DNA of 64,000 nucleotides, taken from NCBI RefSeq assembly GCF_014268805.2, contig NZ_JABWRF020000005.1, forward strand, positions 166,020-230,019, read 5' to 3'. The notes under the pieces were generated by a model. It saw only the letters and a list, made by a program, of their open reading frames with translations. It did not search any database and had not been told where the DNA came from. Numbering within the stretch: position 1 is the stretch's first letter; every line of letters starts with the position of its first letter. The position numbers and the translations under genes are program-made. Positions 1 to 9,019 of the stretch are shown piece by piece. Source of the stretch: Pseudomonas farsensis (GTDB lineage: Bacteria; Pseudomonadota; Gammaproteobacteria; Pseudomonadales; Pseudomonadaceae).

Positions 1-651
1 AGCCAGGCCTACCTGCAGGCGCCGCTGACCTTCGACCGCCGTACCGTGCGCACCTTCCTGGATGAAGCTCAGATCGGCATCGCCGGCAAAAACACCGCAG
101 TCGGCGATGCCATCGGCCTTGCCGTCAAGCGCCTGCGCCAACGCCCGGCGCAAAGCCGGGTGCTGATCCTGATCACCGATGGCGCCAACAATGGCGGGCA
201 GATCCACCCCCTGACGGCCGCGCGCCTGGCGGCGCAGGAAGGCGTGCGGGTCTATACCATCGGCATCGGCGCTAACCCGCAGGCCAGTGGCACCCCGGGC
301 CTGTTGGGGCTTAACCCGAGCCTGGACCTGGACGAAGCCTCACTCAAGGAAATTGCCGACATTACCCATGGCGCGTACTTCCGTGCCCACGACGGTGCCG
401 AGCTTGACGCCATCGGCGATGCCCTCGACACGCTCGAGCCCGTCGCCCAACAACCCACCCAGGCCCGCGCTGCCGAAGAACTCTACGCCTGGCCGCTGGC
501 CCTGGCGCTGCTGCTCAGCGTACTGCTGGTGGTGGATGTGCAGTGGCCGGACAACCTGCTGCAACGCCTGTTGCGCAAACCGCGCTTTCTCCAGCAGCAC
601 CCAGAATGGCGCCAGCGCCTCAAACGCCTGCGCCTGAGGAGACGGCGATGA
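1..651 (+). CDS. VWA-domain protein (BatA-like), 5' end outside window
   Basis: The reading frame is open from the first base, so the true start lies upstream of the window. The visible 216 residues are the C-terminal half of a von Willebrand factor A domain, with the core strand VLILITDGANNGG, followed by one membrane helix (WPLALALLLSVLLVVDV) and a basic tail. This is the usual layout of BatA-type proteins, which sit in the inner membrane with the VWA domain outside the cytoplasm and are linked to aerotolerance or stress. The stop overlaps the next start (ATGA), so it is translationally coupled to the following VWA-TPR gene. The BatA name rests on gene order and architecture. Confidence 0.85.
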   Translation, partial: SQAYLQAPLTFDRRTVRTFLDEAQIGIAGKNTAVGDAIGLAVKRLRQRPAQSRVLILITDGANNGGQIHPLTAARLAAQEGVRVYTIGIGANPQASGTPGLLGLNPSLDLDEASLKEIADITHGAYFRAHDGAELDAIGDALDTLEPVAQQPTQARAAEELYAWPLALALLLSVLLVVDVQWPDNLLQRLLRKPRFLQQHPEWRQRLKRLRLRRRR

Positions 652-2372
652 TCGACCTCTGGCCACAATGGCTGCGCCCGCTCTGGCTGCTCTGCGTGCC
701 GCTGCTCGCCTGGCTGCTGTTCAAGCTGTGGCACCGGCGCAAGCGCGCCGGGCGCTGGCAGATGATCTTGCCGCCCCAGTTCCACGCCGCATTGTTGGGC
801 GGTGGCAGCGGCAGCACCAGTAAACTGCCCTGGGTCGCTCTGGGCCTGGCCTGGCTGCTGGTGGTACTGGCGCTGCTCGGGCCAAGCTGGCAGCGCCTGG
901 AAGAAACCCGCCAGCGCCCGGCTGACCCGCTGGTGATACTGCTTGAACTGACCCCGCAGATGCTTGCCGAGGACAGCGCGCCGAACCGCCTGGAACAAGC
1001 CCGGCGCAAGGTGCTCGACCTGCTCGAACACCGCAGCGACAGCCAGACTGCGCTCATTGTCTACGCAGGCTCCGCGCACACCCTGGTGCCGCTGTCCGAT
1101 GACCTGGGCACCACGCGCAACCTGCTCGAAGCCATCGACCCCTCGATCATGCCGCAACCTGGCCAGCGCGCGGACCTTGCCGTGCAGAAGGGCCTGGCGC
1201 TGCTGGCCCAGAGTGGCCTGGGCCAGGGCCGGCTGTTGCTGATCGGCTCGTCGTTGAGCGAACACGAACGCCAAGGCATCGTCAGGGCGCTGGGACGCCA
1301 CGGGCCGAGCCTGCTGATGCTGGGCGTCGGCAGTGCCGAGGGCGCACCGGTGCGCCAAGCCTCTGGCGAATACCTCAAGGATGATCAGGGCGGCATCCTT
1401 TTGCCGCGCCTGGACAGCGCCTCGCTCAAGGCCTTCATCAGCGGCACCGGCGGGCGCTACCGCCACGCCCGCATCGACGACCTCGACCTGCGCGGCCTGG
1501 GGCTGTTCGACAACCCACGGTTGCTGCGCGAAGACGGCCAGACCGTGCAGTTGGACAGCTGGGCCGACCAAGGCTACTGGCTGTTGTTGCCCCTGCTGTT
1601 GCTGGCCGCGTGTGCCGGGCGGCGCGGCTGGCTGTTCTGCCTGCCGCTGTTGCTGGCCCTGCCGCAGCCCAGCCAGGCGTTCGAACTCAACGACCTGTGG
1701 TTGCGCCCCGACCAACAGGGCCAACGCCTGCTACAGCGTCAGCAACCGGCAGCCGCCGCGCGCCATTTCGAGGACCCGCAGTGGCGCGGCATGGCGCTGT
1801 ACCAGGCCGGCGACTTCGAAGGGGCCGCAGCAGCCTTTGCGCAGAGCAACAGCGCCACCGCGCACTACAATCGAGGCAATGCCCTGGCCCGTGCTGGCGA
1901 GCTTGAGGCTGCGCTGGATGCCTACGAGCAGGCACTGGAGCGCAAGCCCGACTTCAAGCCCGCGCTGGACAACCAGGCACTGGTGCAGCAACTGTTGCAG
2001 CAGCGCCAGGGCAAGGCAGAAGAGCAACCCGCCAAGCAGGACGATGAAGCGACGCCCGGCAAGCAGACCGAAGGCAACAGCAGCTCTGCCAGCAGCCAGG
2101 CCGAAGGAACACCGGGCAATGACGAGCAGGCACAGGCCCAGGCGCAAGCCGCAGCCGACAGCAAAGGCAACACCCAGGCGCCAGCGGGTACACCCGCTGG
2201 CGACGACGACACTGTCACCCAGCCACCGCAGCGACCAGTCTCCACCAGCCTCGACGCTGAACAGCGCCAGGCGCTGGAGCAATGGCTGCGGGAGATCCCG
2301 GACAACCCGGCAGAGCTGCTGCGGCGCAAATTCTGGTATGAACAGCAATTGCATCAGGAAACCTTACGATGA
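648..2372 (+). CDS. VWA-TPR membrane protein (BatB/BatC-like fusion)
   Basis: 574 residues. The start is taken at the ATG overlapping the previous stop; the frame stays open upstream but only inside the previous gene. Order of parts: two N-terminal membrane helices (about 8-28 and 55-75), a VWA-type domain (about 90-290), two hydrophobic segments (about 305-345), TPR-like repeats containing ATAHYNRGNALARAGELEAA (about 365-450), then a Gln/Ala/Ser-rich linker. This joins in one chain the VWA and TPR parts that many bacteria carry as BatB and BatC. The metal-site motif is degenerate: where family members have DxSxS this protein reads ELTPQ, so metal-dependent ligand binding is doubtful. It is coupled by ATGA overlap to batD. 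Confidence 0.88.
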   Translation: MIDLWPQWLRPLWLLCVPLLAWLLFKLWHRRKRAGRWQMILPPQFHAALLGGGSGSTSKLPWVALGLAWLLVVLALLGPSWQRLEETRQRPADPLVILLELTPQMLAEDSAPNRLEQARRKVLDLLEHRSDSQTALIVYAGSAHTLVPLSDDLGTTRNLLEAIDPSIMPQPGQRADLAVQKGLALLAQSGLGQGRLLLIGSSLSEHERQGIVRALGRHGPSLLMLGVGSAEGAPVRQASGEYLKDDQGGILLPRLDSASLKAFISGTGGRYRHARIDDLDLRGLGLFDNPRLLREDGQTVQLDSWADQGYWLLLPLLLLAACAGRRGWLFCLPLLLALPQPSQAFELNDLWLRPDQQGQRLLQRQQPAAAARHFEDPQWRGMALYQAGDFEGAAAAFAQSNSATAHYNRGNALARAGELEAALDAYEQALERKPDFKPALDNQALVQQLLQQRQGKAEEQPAKQDDEATPGKQTEGNSSSASSQAEGTPGNDEQAQAQAQAAADSKGNTQAPAGTPAGDDDTVTQPPQRPVSTSLDAEQRQALEQWLREIPDNPAELLRRKFWYEQQLHQETLR

Positions 2373-3994
2373 CTCGCCTCGGCGTGTTTGTGCTCAGCCT
2401 GCTGTGGAGCCTTGCGGCCCTGGCCGAACCCACCCTGCAGGCCAGTGTCGACCGCACTCGGCTGGAGGCCGGCGAAAGCCTGGAACTGACCCTTGAAAGC
2501 CAGGATGTCACCCAGTTCGGCAAGCCCGACCTGCGCGCCCTGGAGGGCGATTTCGAAGTGCGAGGCACGCGCCAGCTCAACAGCCTGCACAGCCTGGACG
2601 GCGAGACTCGCGCCAGCACCCGCTGGATCATCACCCTGCTGCCAAAACGCAGCGGCAGCCTGCGCATCCCCGAGCTGCAGCTGGGGCAGTCGCACAGCCA
2701 GGCTATTGAACTGCAGGTCCAGCAGGCTGACGCGCAGCGCCCAGACATAGCCTCGCAGGTGTTCATCGAGGCGACCCTCGACAGCACTGAAGTGTATGTC
2801 CAGGCCCAGGCCGTACTGACCCTGCGCATCTACCATTCGGTGGCGCTGTACGACGACAGCAGCCTGAGCCCGCTGCAATTGGAAAACGCCAAGGTCGACC
2901 CGTTGGGCGAGTCGCGCACCTACGAAAAAGACATCAATGGCGTGCGCCACGGCGTCATCGAGACGCGCTATGCGATCTACCCGCAGCAAAGCGGGGCACT
3001 GGATATTCCGCCGCTGACCTTCACCGCCACTGCCGCCGACAACGGCGAGCAGCCGGCCGGCACCCCACGGGTCGGCCGCCAGGTCCAGGTCAGCTCGCAG
3101 GCACTGCATTTGAGCATCAAGCCGATCCCGGCCAGTTACCCCAAGGACCGGCCGTGGCTGCCGGCCCGTAGCTTGACGCTGGAAGAGCGCTGGAACCCGG
3201 ACCCAACCACGCAGCCGACGCAGATCGGCGACTCGCTGACGCGCAACGTGACACTGCGCGCCGAAGGGCTTTCAAGCCCGCAACTGCCCCCGCTCCCTGC
3301 CACCGAAGCCATCGGCCTGCGCCGCTACCCCGACCAACCGCTGCTACGCAACGAGATCAGCGAGCGCGGCATGATTGCCAACCGCGAGGAACGCGAAGCG
3401 CTGGTGCCCACCCACAGCGGCGAACTGGCGCTGCCGGCGCTGGAGGTCACCTGGTGGAATACCCTGCAGGATCATCTGGAGCAAACCAGCCTGCCGGCCC
3501 GTACCATCAGCGTGCAGGACAACCCGGCGCTGAGCGCCGAAACGCCGGTTGGCGACAACAACGCCCGCCCGTATGCGCTGTGGCCGTGGCAGCTGTCTAC
3601 GCTAGTGTTCGCGCTGACCACACTGCTCGGTTTTACCCTGTGGTGGCGCGCCCGCTCGCGCCCTGCGGTGCTGCGTGCAGCGCAGGCGGGCCCGAGCCCG
3701 CGTACCCTGCTCGACGACCTCAAGCGCGCCTGCCAGGCCAATGACACCCAGGCCACTCGCCAGGCGCTCGACGCCTGGGCCAGGCAGCAGCCGGAGACAC
3801 TGGCCGAAATGGCAGCGCGCTTCGTGCCGCTGTCGGATGCGCTGGATGGCTTGAATGGGGCGCTGTACAGCGAAAGTGGGCAGAACTGGCACGGGGATGA
3901 ACTGTGGCGGGCAATTGGCACTATTCCACCTGCCGAACAGGTGCTGGCGCCGACAGGAGAAACCGGCAACCTGCCGCCGCTTTATCCGAAGTAG
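2369..3994 (+). CDS. batD: BatD family protein
   Basis: 541 residues, with an N-terminal signal peptide ending near ALAEP, a long beta-rich periplasmic region, one membrane helix at about 395-415 (WQLSTLVFALTTLLGF) and a cytoplasmic helical tail. This is the BatD (oxygen-tolerance) architecture. Its place as third gene in a run of overlapping genes (ATGA with the VWA-TPR gene) supports the call. BatD is thought to act with BatA and BatB at the inner membrane; its biochemical role is not settled. The operon ends in the long REP palindrome that follows. Confidence 0.9.
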   Translation: MTRLGVFVLSLLWSLAALAEPTLQASVDRTRLEAGESLELTLESQDVTQFGKPDLRALEGDFEVRGTRQLNSLHSLDGETRASTRWIITLLPKRSGSLRIPELQLGQSHSQAIELQVQQADAQRPDIASQVFIEATLDSTEVYVQAQAVLTLRIYHSVALYDDSSLSPLQLENAKVDPLGESRTYEKDINGVRHGVIETRYAIYPQQSGALDIPPLTFTATAADNGEQPAGTPRVGRQVQVSSQALHLSIKPIPASYPKDRPWLPARSLTLEERWNPDPTTQPTQIGDSLTRNVTLRAEGLSSPQLPPLPATEAIGLRRYPDQPLLRNEISERGMIANREEREALVPTHSGELALPALEVTWWNTLQDHLEQTSLPARTISVQDNPALSAETPVGDNNARPYALWPWQLSTLVFALTTLLGFTLWWRARSRPAVLRAAQAGPSPRTLLDDLKRACQANDTQATRQALDAWARQQPETLAEMAARFVPLSDALDGLNGALYSESGQNWHGDELWRAIGTIPPAEQVLAPTGETGNLPPLYPK

Positions 3995-4054
3995 CGCGGG
4001 CCGTGGGAGATCCCATGGTTTTGTGCAAGCCTGGACCCGCCAGACATATTGCCT

Positions 4055-4152
4055 TGTGGCGAGCGGGCTTGCCCCGCGTTGGGCTGCGCAGCAGCCCTTG
4101 GGTTTTCAGGGCTGCTGCGCAGCCCAACGCGGGGCAAGCCCGCTCGCCACAA
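4055..4152. repeat. Composite REP palindrome (44-nt arms) and single REP unit
   Basis: The arms 4055-4098 and 4109-4152 are perfect or near-perfect inverted copies joined by a 10-base loop; each arm combines a GCGAGCGGGCTTGCCCCGCG core with a GGGCTGCGCAGCAGCCC core. A separate single unit (GGGAGCTGGCGACAGCCTGC) lies at 4213-4245. They fill the 262-base gap between convergent batD and recR, where the long hairpin could stop transcripts from both sides. The same composite recurs at 23046-23141. Confidence 0.9.
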
Positions 4153-4256
4153 CTGTCTATCATTTCCCACAGGATTGGGTCCAACCAGCAATGTTGCGGC
4201 TGAGCACGATCTCTGTGGGAGCTGGCGACAGCCTGCGATGAGGCCAGTACAGACTG

Positions 4257-4859
4257 CTACAGCGCAATAGGCCTGCGCCCGGCAAACGCATGGGCTAGGG
4301 TGCCGCCATCAACCAGCTCAAGCTCGCCACCCAGCGGCACGCCATGGGCAATACGGGTCGCCGCCAGGCCCTTCTCGGCCAGCAACTGCGCGATGTAATG
4401 CGCTGTCGCTTCACCTTCAACCGTAGGGTTGGTGGCCAGAATCACCTCGTTGAAGGTGCCCTGCTCTTCGATCCGCGCCATCAGTTGCGGAATGCCGATG
4501 GCATCAGGCCCGAGCCCGTCGAGCGGCGACAGATGCCCCTTGAGCACGAAGTAACGGCCGCGGTAACCGGTCTGTTCGACCGCATACACATCCATTGGCC
4601 CTTCCACGACGCACAGCTGGGTATCGTCACGGCGCACATCGGCGCACTGCGGGCACAGCTCCTGCTCGGTCAGGGTGCGGCACTGGCGGCAATGACCAAC
4701 ACCGTCCATGGCCTGGCTCAGGGCCTGGGCCAGGCGCGTGCCACCGCTGCGATCACGCTCGAGCAATTGCAGGGCCATGCGCTGGGCGGTTTTCTGGCCG
4801 ACACCCGGCAGAATGCGCAAGGCGTCGATCAGTTGGCGGATCAGGGGGCTGAAGCTCAT
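4257..4859 (-). CDS. recR: Recombination protein RecR
   Basis: 200 residues, the normal RecR length. An N-terminal helix-hairpin-helix (LRILPGVGQKTAQRMALQL) is followed by a four-Cys zinc motif (CRQCRTLTEQELCPQC, about 57-72), a Toprim domain (VVEGPMDVYAVE) and the C-terminal segment. RecR acts with RecF and RecO to load RecA at gaps in single-stranded DNA. It lies downstream of ybaB and dnaX on the same strand, the widely conserved dnaX-ybaB-recR order. Confidence 0.97.
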   Translation of the reverse strand: MSFSPLIRQLIDALRILPGVGQKTAQRMALQLLERDRSGGTRLAQALSQAMDGVGHCRQCRTLTEQELCPQCADVRRDDTQLCVVEGPMDVYAVEQTGYRGRYFVLKGHLSPLDGLGPDAIGIPQLMARIEEQGTFNEVILATNPTVEGEATAHYIAQLLAEKGLAATRIAHGVPLGGELELVDGGTLAHAFAGRRPIAL

Positions 4860-4897
4860 GTAGGCAGGCCTGCAATCTTGAATGACAGAATGAACAA

Positions 4898-4927
4898 GGG
4901 AGCAACGACCGTATGGCCGTTACTCCC
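4898..4927. other. Imperfect hairpin between ybaB and recR
   Basis: The gap between recR and ybaB contains GGGAG.AACG.CC paired with GG.CGTT.CTCCC around a GTAT loop. It may be an intercistronic RNA stem in the dnaX-ybaB-recR transcript. There is no U-tract, so it is not called a terminator. Confidence 0.35.
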
Positions 4928-4947
4928 CCTGTGCAGCACGGTTGCGG

Positions 4948-5283
4948 TCAGAACGGCATCTTGAAGCCCGGCGGCAGTTGCATGCCGGCGGTCATGTTGC
5001 CCATCTTGTCCTGGCTGTTCTGCTCGATCTTGCGCACGGCATCGTTCAGCGCCGCTGCGATCAGGTCTTCGAGCACTTCCTTGTCGTCCTCTTCGGTCGA
5101 CATCAGGCTCTGGTCGATGCTGACGCGCTTGACGTCGTGGCGACCGGTCATCACCACGCTGACCAAGCCACCGCCAGACTGGCCGGTGACTTCAGCGTTG
5201 GCCAGCTCTTCCTGCATCTTCTGCATCTTTTCCTGCATCTGCTGGGCCTGCTTCATCAGGCCGGCCATGCCACCTTTCATCAT
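4948..5283 (-). CDS. ybaB: YbaB/EbfC nucleoid-associated protein
   Basis: 111 residues with the family signature: a Met/Gln-rich N-terminal helix (MKQAQQMQEKMQKMQEELA) and a central core with LVSVVMTGRHDVKRVSIDQ. Proteins of this family are small dimers that bind DNA with weak specificity. The gene sits between dnaX and recR on the same strand, as in most gammaproteobacteria. The C-terminus ends in a short PPGFKMPF tail typical of the family. Confidence 0.95.
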   Translation of the reverse strand: MMKGGMAGLMKQAQQMQEKMQKMQEELANAEVTGQSGGGLVSVVMTGRHDVKRVSIDQSLMSTEEDDKEVLEDLIAAALNDAVRKIEQNSQDKMGNMTAGMQLPPGFKMPF

Positions 5284-5351
5284 GGGAAAGTACCTCGATA
5301 TGGGTCATGTGATACGGCCGGCTCAACGCCCACCGCATGGTTATCCGTGGA

Positions 5352-7361
5352 TTATTCCTGGCTCGCCAGGGCCGCTACTGGCTCAATAGTATCTTGCTTC
5401 ACCGTCGCACCGAACTGGCTGATCATCTGCTGGACGAGCGGGTCGTTCTCGATCGACATTTCTGCCTCGTGCTGGCGCTCGGAACGCTTGCGCGCTGCGG
5501 CCTGGGCCGGGGTTTCCTGCTCGGGGCGGATCAGCTCGATCTTCAGGCGGATCTCGCGGCCAAGCTGTTGATTGAGTGCGTCATTCAGGCGCCGCTGCTG
5601 GGTGGAGTTGAACAGCGCGCCTTGCCCTGGGTCCAGGTGCAGCAGCCAGTCGTCGCCATCGGCGGCAATCAGCGTGCAGTTGGCGGCGATATTACCGGTC
5701 ATCCCAGAGACCGACAGCTGGGGGAATAATTCCAGCCATTGCAGGGCAAGACCGGTGGCGGGCTTCAAGGCCGGCAGCGGCTCAGGCGGCGCAGCGGGTG
5801 TGTCTTCCTGGACATGCTCGGCGAGTTCGTCCAGGTAGCTGAAGCCCACCGGGTCGCTGTCCGGCACGTAGTAATCTTCGTCCGCTGGCGGTTCATCGTC
5901 GCGCTCCATGCCCACCGGATTGTAGGCCGATGGGTCGAACGGCGGCGCGTCGTACTCAGCCTGGCTGACAACCGGGTCAGGCACCGCGGGCGCCGGGGCT
6001 GCCGGTTCGTCCCATGGCAGGTCGCTGGCATCAGCGTCCGGTTCCGGTTCCGGTGCAGGCGCCACAATTTGCGGCTCAGGTTGCGTTTCTGGCTCAGGCT
6101 CAGGTTGCACTACTGCTGCCGGCACAGGCTCGCTGACGACAGGCGCAGGCTCTACGACACGCGTAGCCGCCTGGACGGGGGCAGCAGCGGCCGGCGCTGC
6201 CACCGGAGTTGCCGGATCAGCTGTGGCTTGGCTGATCCCCACTGGCTTTAGCACCGGTGTCGGCGCGTCTTCGCTGTCTGCCGGGCGGAACGCCAGCATG
6301 CGCAGCAGCACCATCTCGAAGCCGCCCCGCGGGTCTGGCGCCAAGGGCAGGTCGCGGCGGCCGATCAGGCCCATCTGGTAGTAAAACTGTACGTCCTCGG
6401 CCGGCAGCGCCTGAGCCAGTGCCAGCACCCGGTCACGGTCGCCCTGGCCGTTGTCGACCGCCTCTGGCAGCGCCTGGGCAATGGCCACGCGGTGCAGCAC
6501 GTTGAGCATTTCCGAGAGCACGCCATTCCAGTCCGGGCCCTGCTCGGCAAGGTCACGCACCGCTTCCAGCAGCGCCCGCGCATCGCCATCGAGCAACGCC
6601 TGGAGCACACCGTACACCTGGCCATGGTCGAGAGTGCCCAACATGGCCCGCACATCGGCAGCCAGCACCTTGCCTTCGCCAAAGGCGATGGCCTGGTCGG
6701 TGAGGCTCATTGCGTCGCGCATCGAACCGTCGGCAGCCCGGCCGAGCAGCCACAGGGCATCGTCCTCGAACGGCACGTTCTCGGCGCCCAGCACGTGGCT
6801 CAGGTGCTCGACCACCCGCTCCGGGCTCATGTTCTTCAGCGAAAACTGCAGGCAGCGCGACAGGATGGTAGCCGGCAGCTTCTGCGGGTCGGTGGTGGCG
6901 AGGATGAACTTGACGTAGGGCGGCGGCTCTTCGAGCGTTTTGAGCAAGGCGTTGAACGAGTGCGTGGACAGCATGTGCACTTCGTCGATGAGGTAGACCT
7001 TGAAGCGGCCACGGCTGGGGGCGTACTGCACATTGTCGAGCAGTTCGCGGGTGTCCTCGACCTTGGTACGGCTGGCGGCGTCGATCTCGATCAGGTCGAC
7101 GAAGCGGCCTTCGTCGATTTCGCGGCACACCGAGCAGCTACCACACGGGGTGGAGGTGATGCCGGTCTCACAGTTCAGGCACTTGGCAATGATGCGCGCG
7201 ATGGTGGTCTTGCCCACGCCACGGGTGCCGGTGAACAGATAGGCATGGTGCAGGCGCTGGTTGTCCAAGGCGTTGATCAAAGCCTTGAGCACATGGGCCT
7301 GGCCGACCATTTCGCGGAACGAGCGCGGGCGCCATTTACGTGCAAGAACCTGATAACTCAT
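5352..7361 (-). CDS. dnaX: DNA polymerase III subunits gamma/tau
   Basis: 669 residues from the ATG giving MSYQVLARKWRPRSF, the conserved DnaX N-terminus; the frame stays open for 34 codons upstream but those do not resemble DnaX. Walker A is GTRGVGKTT (about 44-52), followed by a four-Cys zinc module (CLNCETGITSTPCGSCSVC) and Walker B LIDEVHML (about 126). After the AAA+ and collar domains (to about 370) comes a Pro/Ala/Glu-rich linker, then the C-terminal tau region that contacts helicase and polymerase. By eye I see no E. coli-type A-AAA-AAG slip site, so a shorter gamma form by that route is not evident. It heads the dnaX-ybaB-recR group. Confidence 0.96.
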   Translation of the reverse strand: MSYQVLARKWRPRSFREMVGQAHVLKALINALDNQRLHHAYLFTGTRGVGKTTIARIIAKCLNCETGITSTPCGSCSVCREIDEGRFVDLIEIDAASRTKVEDTRELLDNVQYAPSRGRFKVYLIDEVHMLSTHSFNALLKTLEEPPPYVKFILATTDPQKLPATILSRCLQFSLKNMSPERVVEHLSHVLGAENVPFEDDALWLLGRAADGSMRDAMSLTDQAIAFGEGKVLAADVRAMLGTLDHGQVYGVLQALLDGDARALLEAVRDLAEQGPDWNGVLSEMLNVLHRVAIAQALPEAVDNGQGDRDRVLALAQALPAEDVQFYYQMGLIGRRDLPLAPDPRGGFEMVLLRMLAFRPADSEDAPTPVLKPVGISQATADPATPVAAPAAAAPVQAATRVVEPAPVVSEPVPAAVVQPEPEPETQPEPQIVAPAPEPEPDADASDLPWDEPAAPAPAVPDPVVSQAEYDAPPFDPSAYNPVGMERDDEPPADEDYYVPDSDPVGFSYLDELAEHVQEDTPAAPPEPLPALKPATGLALQWLELFPQLSVSGMTGNIAANCTLIAADGDDWLLHLDPGQGALFNSTQQRRLNDALNQQLGREIRLKIELIRPEQETPAQAAARKRSERQHEAEMSIENDPLVQQMISQFGATVKQDTIEPVAALASQE

Positions 7362-7490
7362 CAAAAAACCATCGTGACCGGAGCGGGCGGAAAGAGCGCT
7401 AATGCTAGCGGAGCGGGGGAAAAATTGCACCCAGCGGTTCTCGTCTACGCTCAATGCAGGCACCGAGCAGGCCGATCAAGGAGGATGAGC

Positions 7491-8237
7491 GTGCGCCGAC
7501 TGCTGGCCATTCTGTTGTTATGCAGCAGCCACAGCCTGGCCGAGCCGCCAGCGCTGCGCTTTTCCATCGCCGAAAGTTGGAGCATGCCGCTGGTGCGTAT
7601 CGAGGCCGAGCAACCGGTCGAGGGTATCGTTTTCGACATTATCCAGGGCATCGCGCGGGAAACCGGCATCACCCCGCACTATCACGTGATGGCCAGGTTG
7701 CGCCTGCAAGAGGCCATGGAAAACGGCGACATCGACGTGCGCTGTTATGTTGCCAGCCAGTGGCTGACCAACCGCCCGGGTGACTATATCTGGAGCATCC
7801 CGCTGATCGAGCAGCGCGACCTGTTGGTCGGGCGCCCAGGCGAGACCGCCAAAGCAAGCGCCGAGGGTCTGCAGGCCCAGGCCATCGGCACAGTGCTGGG
7901 TTACCACTACCCTACCCTGGAGGGGCTTTTTGCACGCGGTCACCTGCAGCGCGAGGACAGCCGCAACCAACTGCTGGTGTTGCGCAAGCTACAGGCCGAA
8001 CGCTACCAGCATGCGGTGAGCAACCAGTTGTCATTGCAGTGGTTCAACCGGCAACTGCCGGCGCAGCAGCGTTTGCCAGCGGTGGCGGTGCTTGAGGAGC
8101 AGTCGTTGGGGTGCATGGTGCGCAGCGACCCGGCACTGCCGACTCAGGCAGTGCTCAGGGCGTTGGTGCGGATGAAACAGTCGGGGGAGATCGAGCGGAT
8201 CATCCAGCGCTATACCGAGGCCGACGGGGGTGGCTGA
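7491..8237 (+). CDS. Periplasmic substrate-binding protein, SBP family 3-like
   Basis: About 248 residues: signal peptide (LLAILLLCSSHSLAEP), then a fold like the amino-acid-type solute-binding proteins (GIVFDIIQGIARETGI, later EIERIIQRYTEA). Two starts are close: ATG at 7485, and GTG at 7491 in the same frame. The strong AAGGAGG (7478-7484) directly abuts the ATG but is 6 bases from the GTG, so GTG is preferred. No permease or ATPase gene is adjacent, so it is an orphan binding protein that may serve a remote transporter or a sensor. The ligand is unknown. Confidence 0.82.
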   Translation: MRRLLAILLLCSSHSLAEPPALRFSIAESWSMPLVRIEAEQPVEGIVFDIIQGIARETGITPHYHVMARLRLQEAMENGDIDVRCYVASQWLTNRPGDYIWSIPLIEQRDLLVGRPGETAKASAEGLQAQAIGTVLGYHYPTLEGLFARGHLQREDSRNQLLVLRKLQAERYQHAVSNQLSLQWFNRQLPAQQRLPAVAVLEEQSLGCMVRSDPALPTQAVLRALVRMKQSGEIERIIQRYTEADGGG

Positions 8238-8369
8238 AGGCTGCGAGGTGTCCGCCGGAAACTATCCGGCGCCTATAAGATCGAGCGCCGCTGGCGCGGC
8301 GCATCGCAGGCTATCGCCAGCTCCCACAGAGCTCGCCCATCCACATATCGATGCCGTCTACGCGGTCAG

Positions 8370-8484
8370 TGTAGGAGCGGCCTTGTGCCGCGAAAGGGCT
8401 GCGGAGCGGCCCCAGGATCTGAGCACCCACCAGAATCGCTGGGGCTGCTTCGCAGCCCTTTCGCGACACAAGGCCGCTCCTACA
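8370..8484. repeat. Paired REP palindrome in a 385-bp gene-free gap
   Basis: The arms start GTGTAGGAGCGGCCTTGTG and end with its complement, each extended by a CGCGAAAGGGCTGC core. Single units of a second type (GGGAGCTGGCGACAGCCTGC or its complement) lie at 8297-8331 and 8567-8597. This accounts for most of 8238-8622 between the convergent binding-protein gene and the chemotaxis operon; no gene is seen there. Confidence 0.88.
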
Positions 8485-8622
8485 CAATCAAAAGCGACTT
8501 GCCCAAAACCATAGAATCTCCCACGGGGATCAGGCCAGCGCCCCCTAACCAGCTGACGCGGACCCTGTGGGAGCTGGCGACAGCCTGCGATGAGGCCTGA
8601 ACAAGCTTGCACAAAACCCCTC

Positions 8623-9018
8623 TCAATCCCCGCGGTGCAACTTGCTCATCAACTGCGCCTCAGCCTGGGTCAAACCGCAGGTTTGAGTCAGTTCCTGAAC
8701 ACTCGCCCCCATACCCACCAGCTTGGCAGCCTGAGCGAACGTGACGCTGTTAGGGTCACGCTGCTCCAGTTGCTGCAGCTTCTCCGGCAACGGCGCTACC
8801 GCCGCACGCAGCTCGTGGATGGCATCACCCATGCGCACGGTCACGTTCTGGTAGTCATCCAGACGCTTGGCCAGGTCCTTGATACGCTGGTCACGCAGCG
8901 CATCGCCCACGGCCTGTTGGGCCGCGAGTTCGCGCTGGCGCTTGCTGTAATTGAGGAAGAACCAGAGGCTCAGCGCCCACAGCAGCGCCAGGAAGATGAC
9001 AGCAACCTCGAAAATCAA
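8623..9018 (-). CDS. DUF2802 protein at the end of the chemotaxis operon
   Basis: 131 residues: one N-terminal membrane helix (VAVIFLALLWALSLWFFLNY), then a coiled-coil-like stretch (about 25-85) and a short C-terminal segment (AKLVGMGASVQELTQTCGL) resembling a small helical DNA-binding or adaptor fold. The product is presumably anchored in the inner membrane facing the cytoplasm. It begins one base after the cheW stop codon, so it is co-transcribed with cheW; from memory, DUF2802 proteins follow cheW in Pseudomonas. The function is unknown. Confidence 0.85.
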   Translation of the reverse strand: MIFEVAVIFLALLWALSLWFFLNYSKRQRELAAQQAVGDALRDQRIKDLAKRLDDYQNVTVRMGDAIHELRAAVAPLPEKLQQLEQRDPNSVTFAQAAKLVGMGASVQELTQTCGLTQAEAQLMSKLHRGD

Positions 9019-9019
9019 C

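Noticed and set aside
5352..7361. E. coli-type programmed frameshift in dnaX
   Set aside because: No A-AAA-AAG slip heptamer was found by eye.
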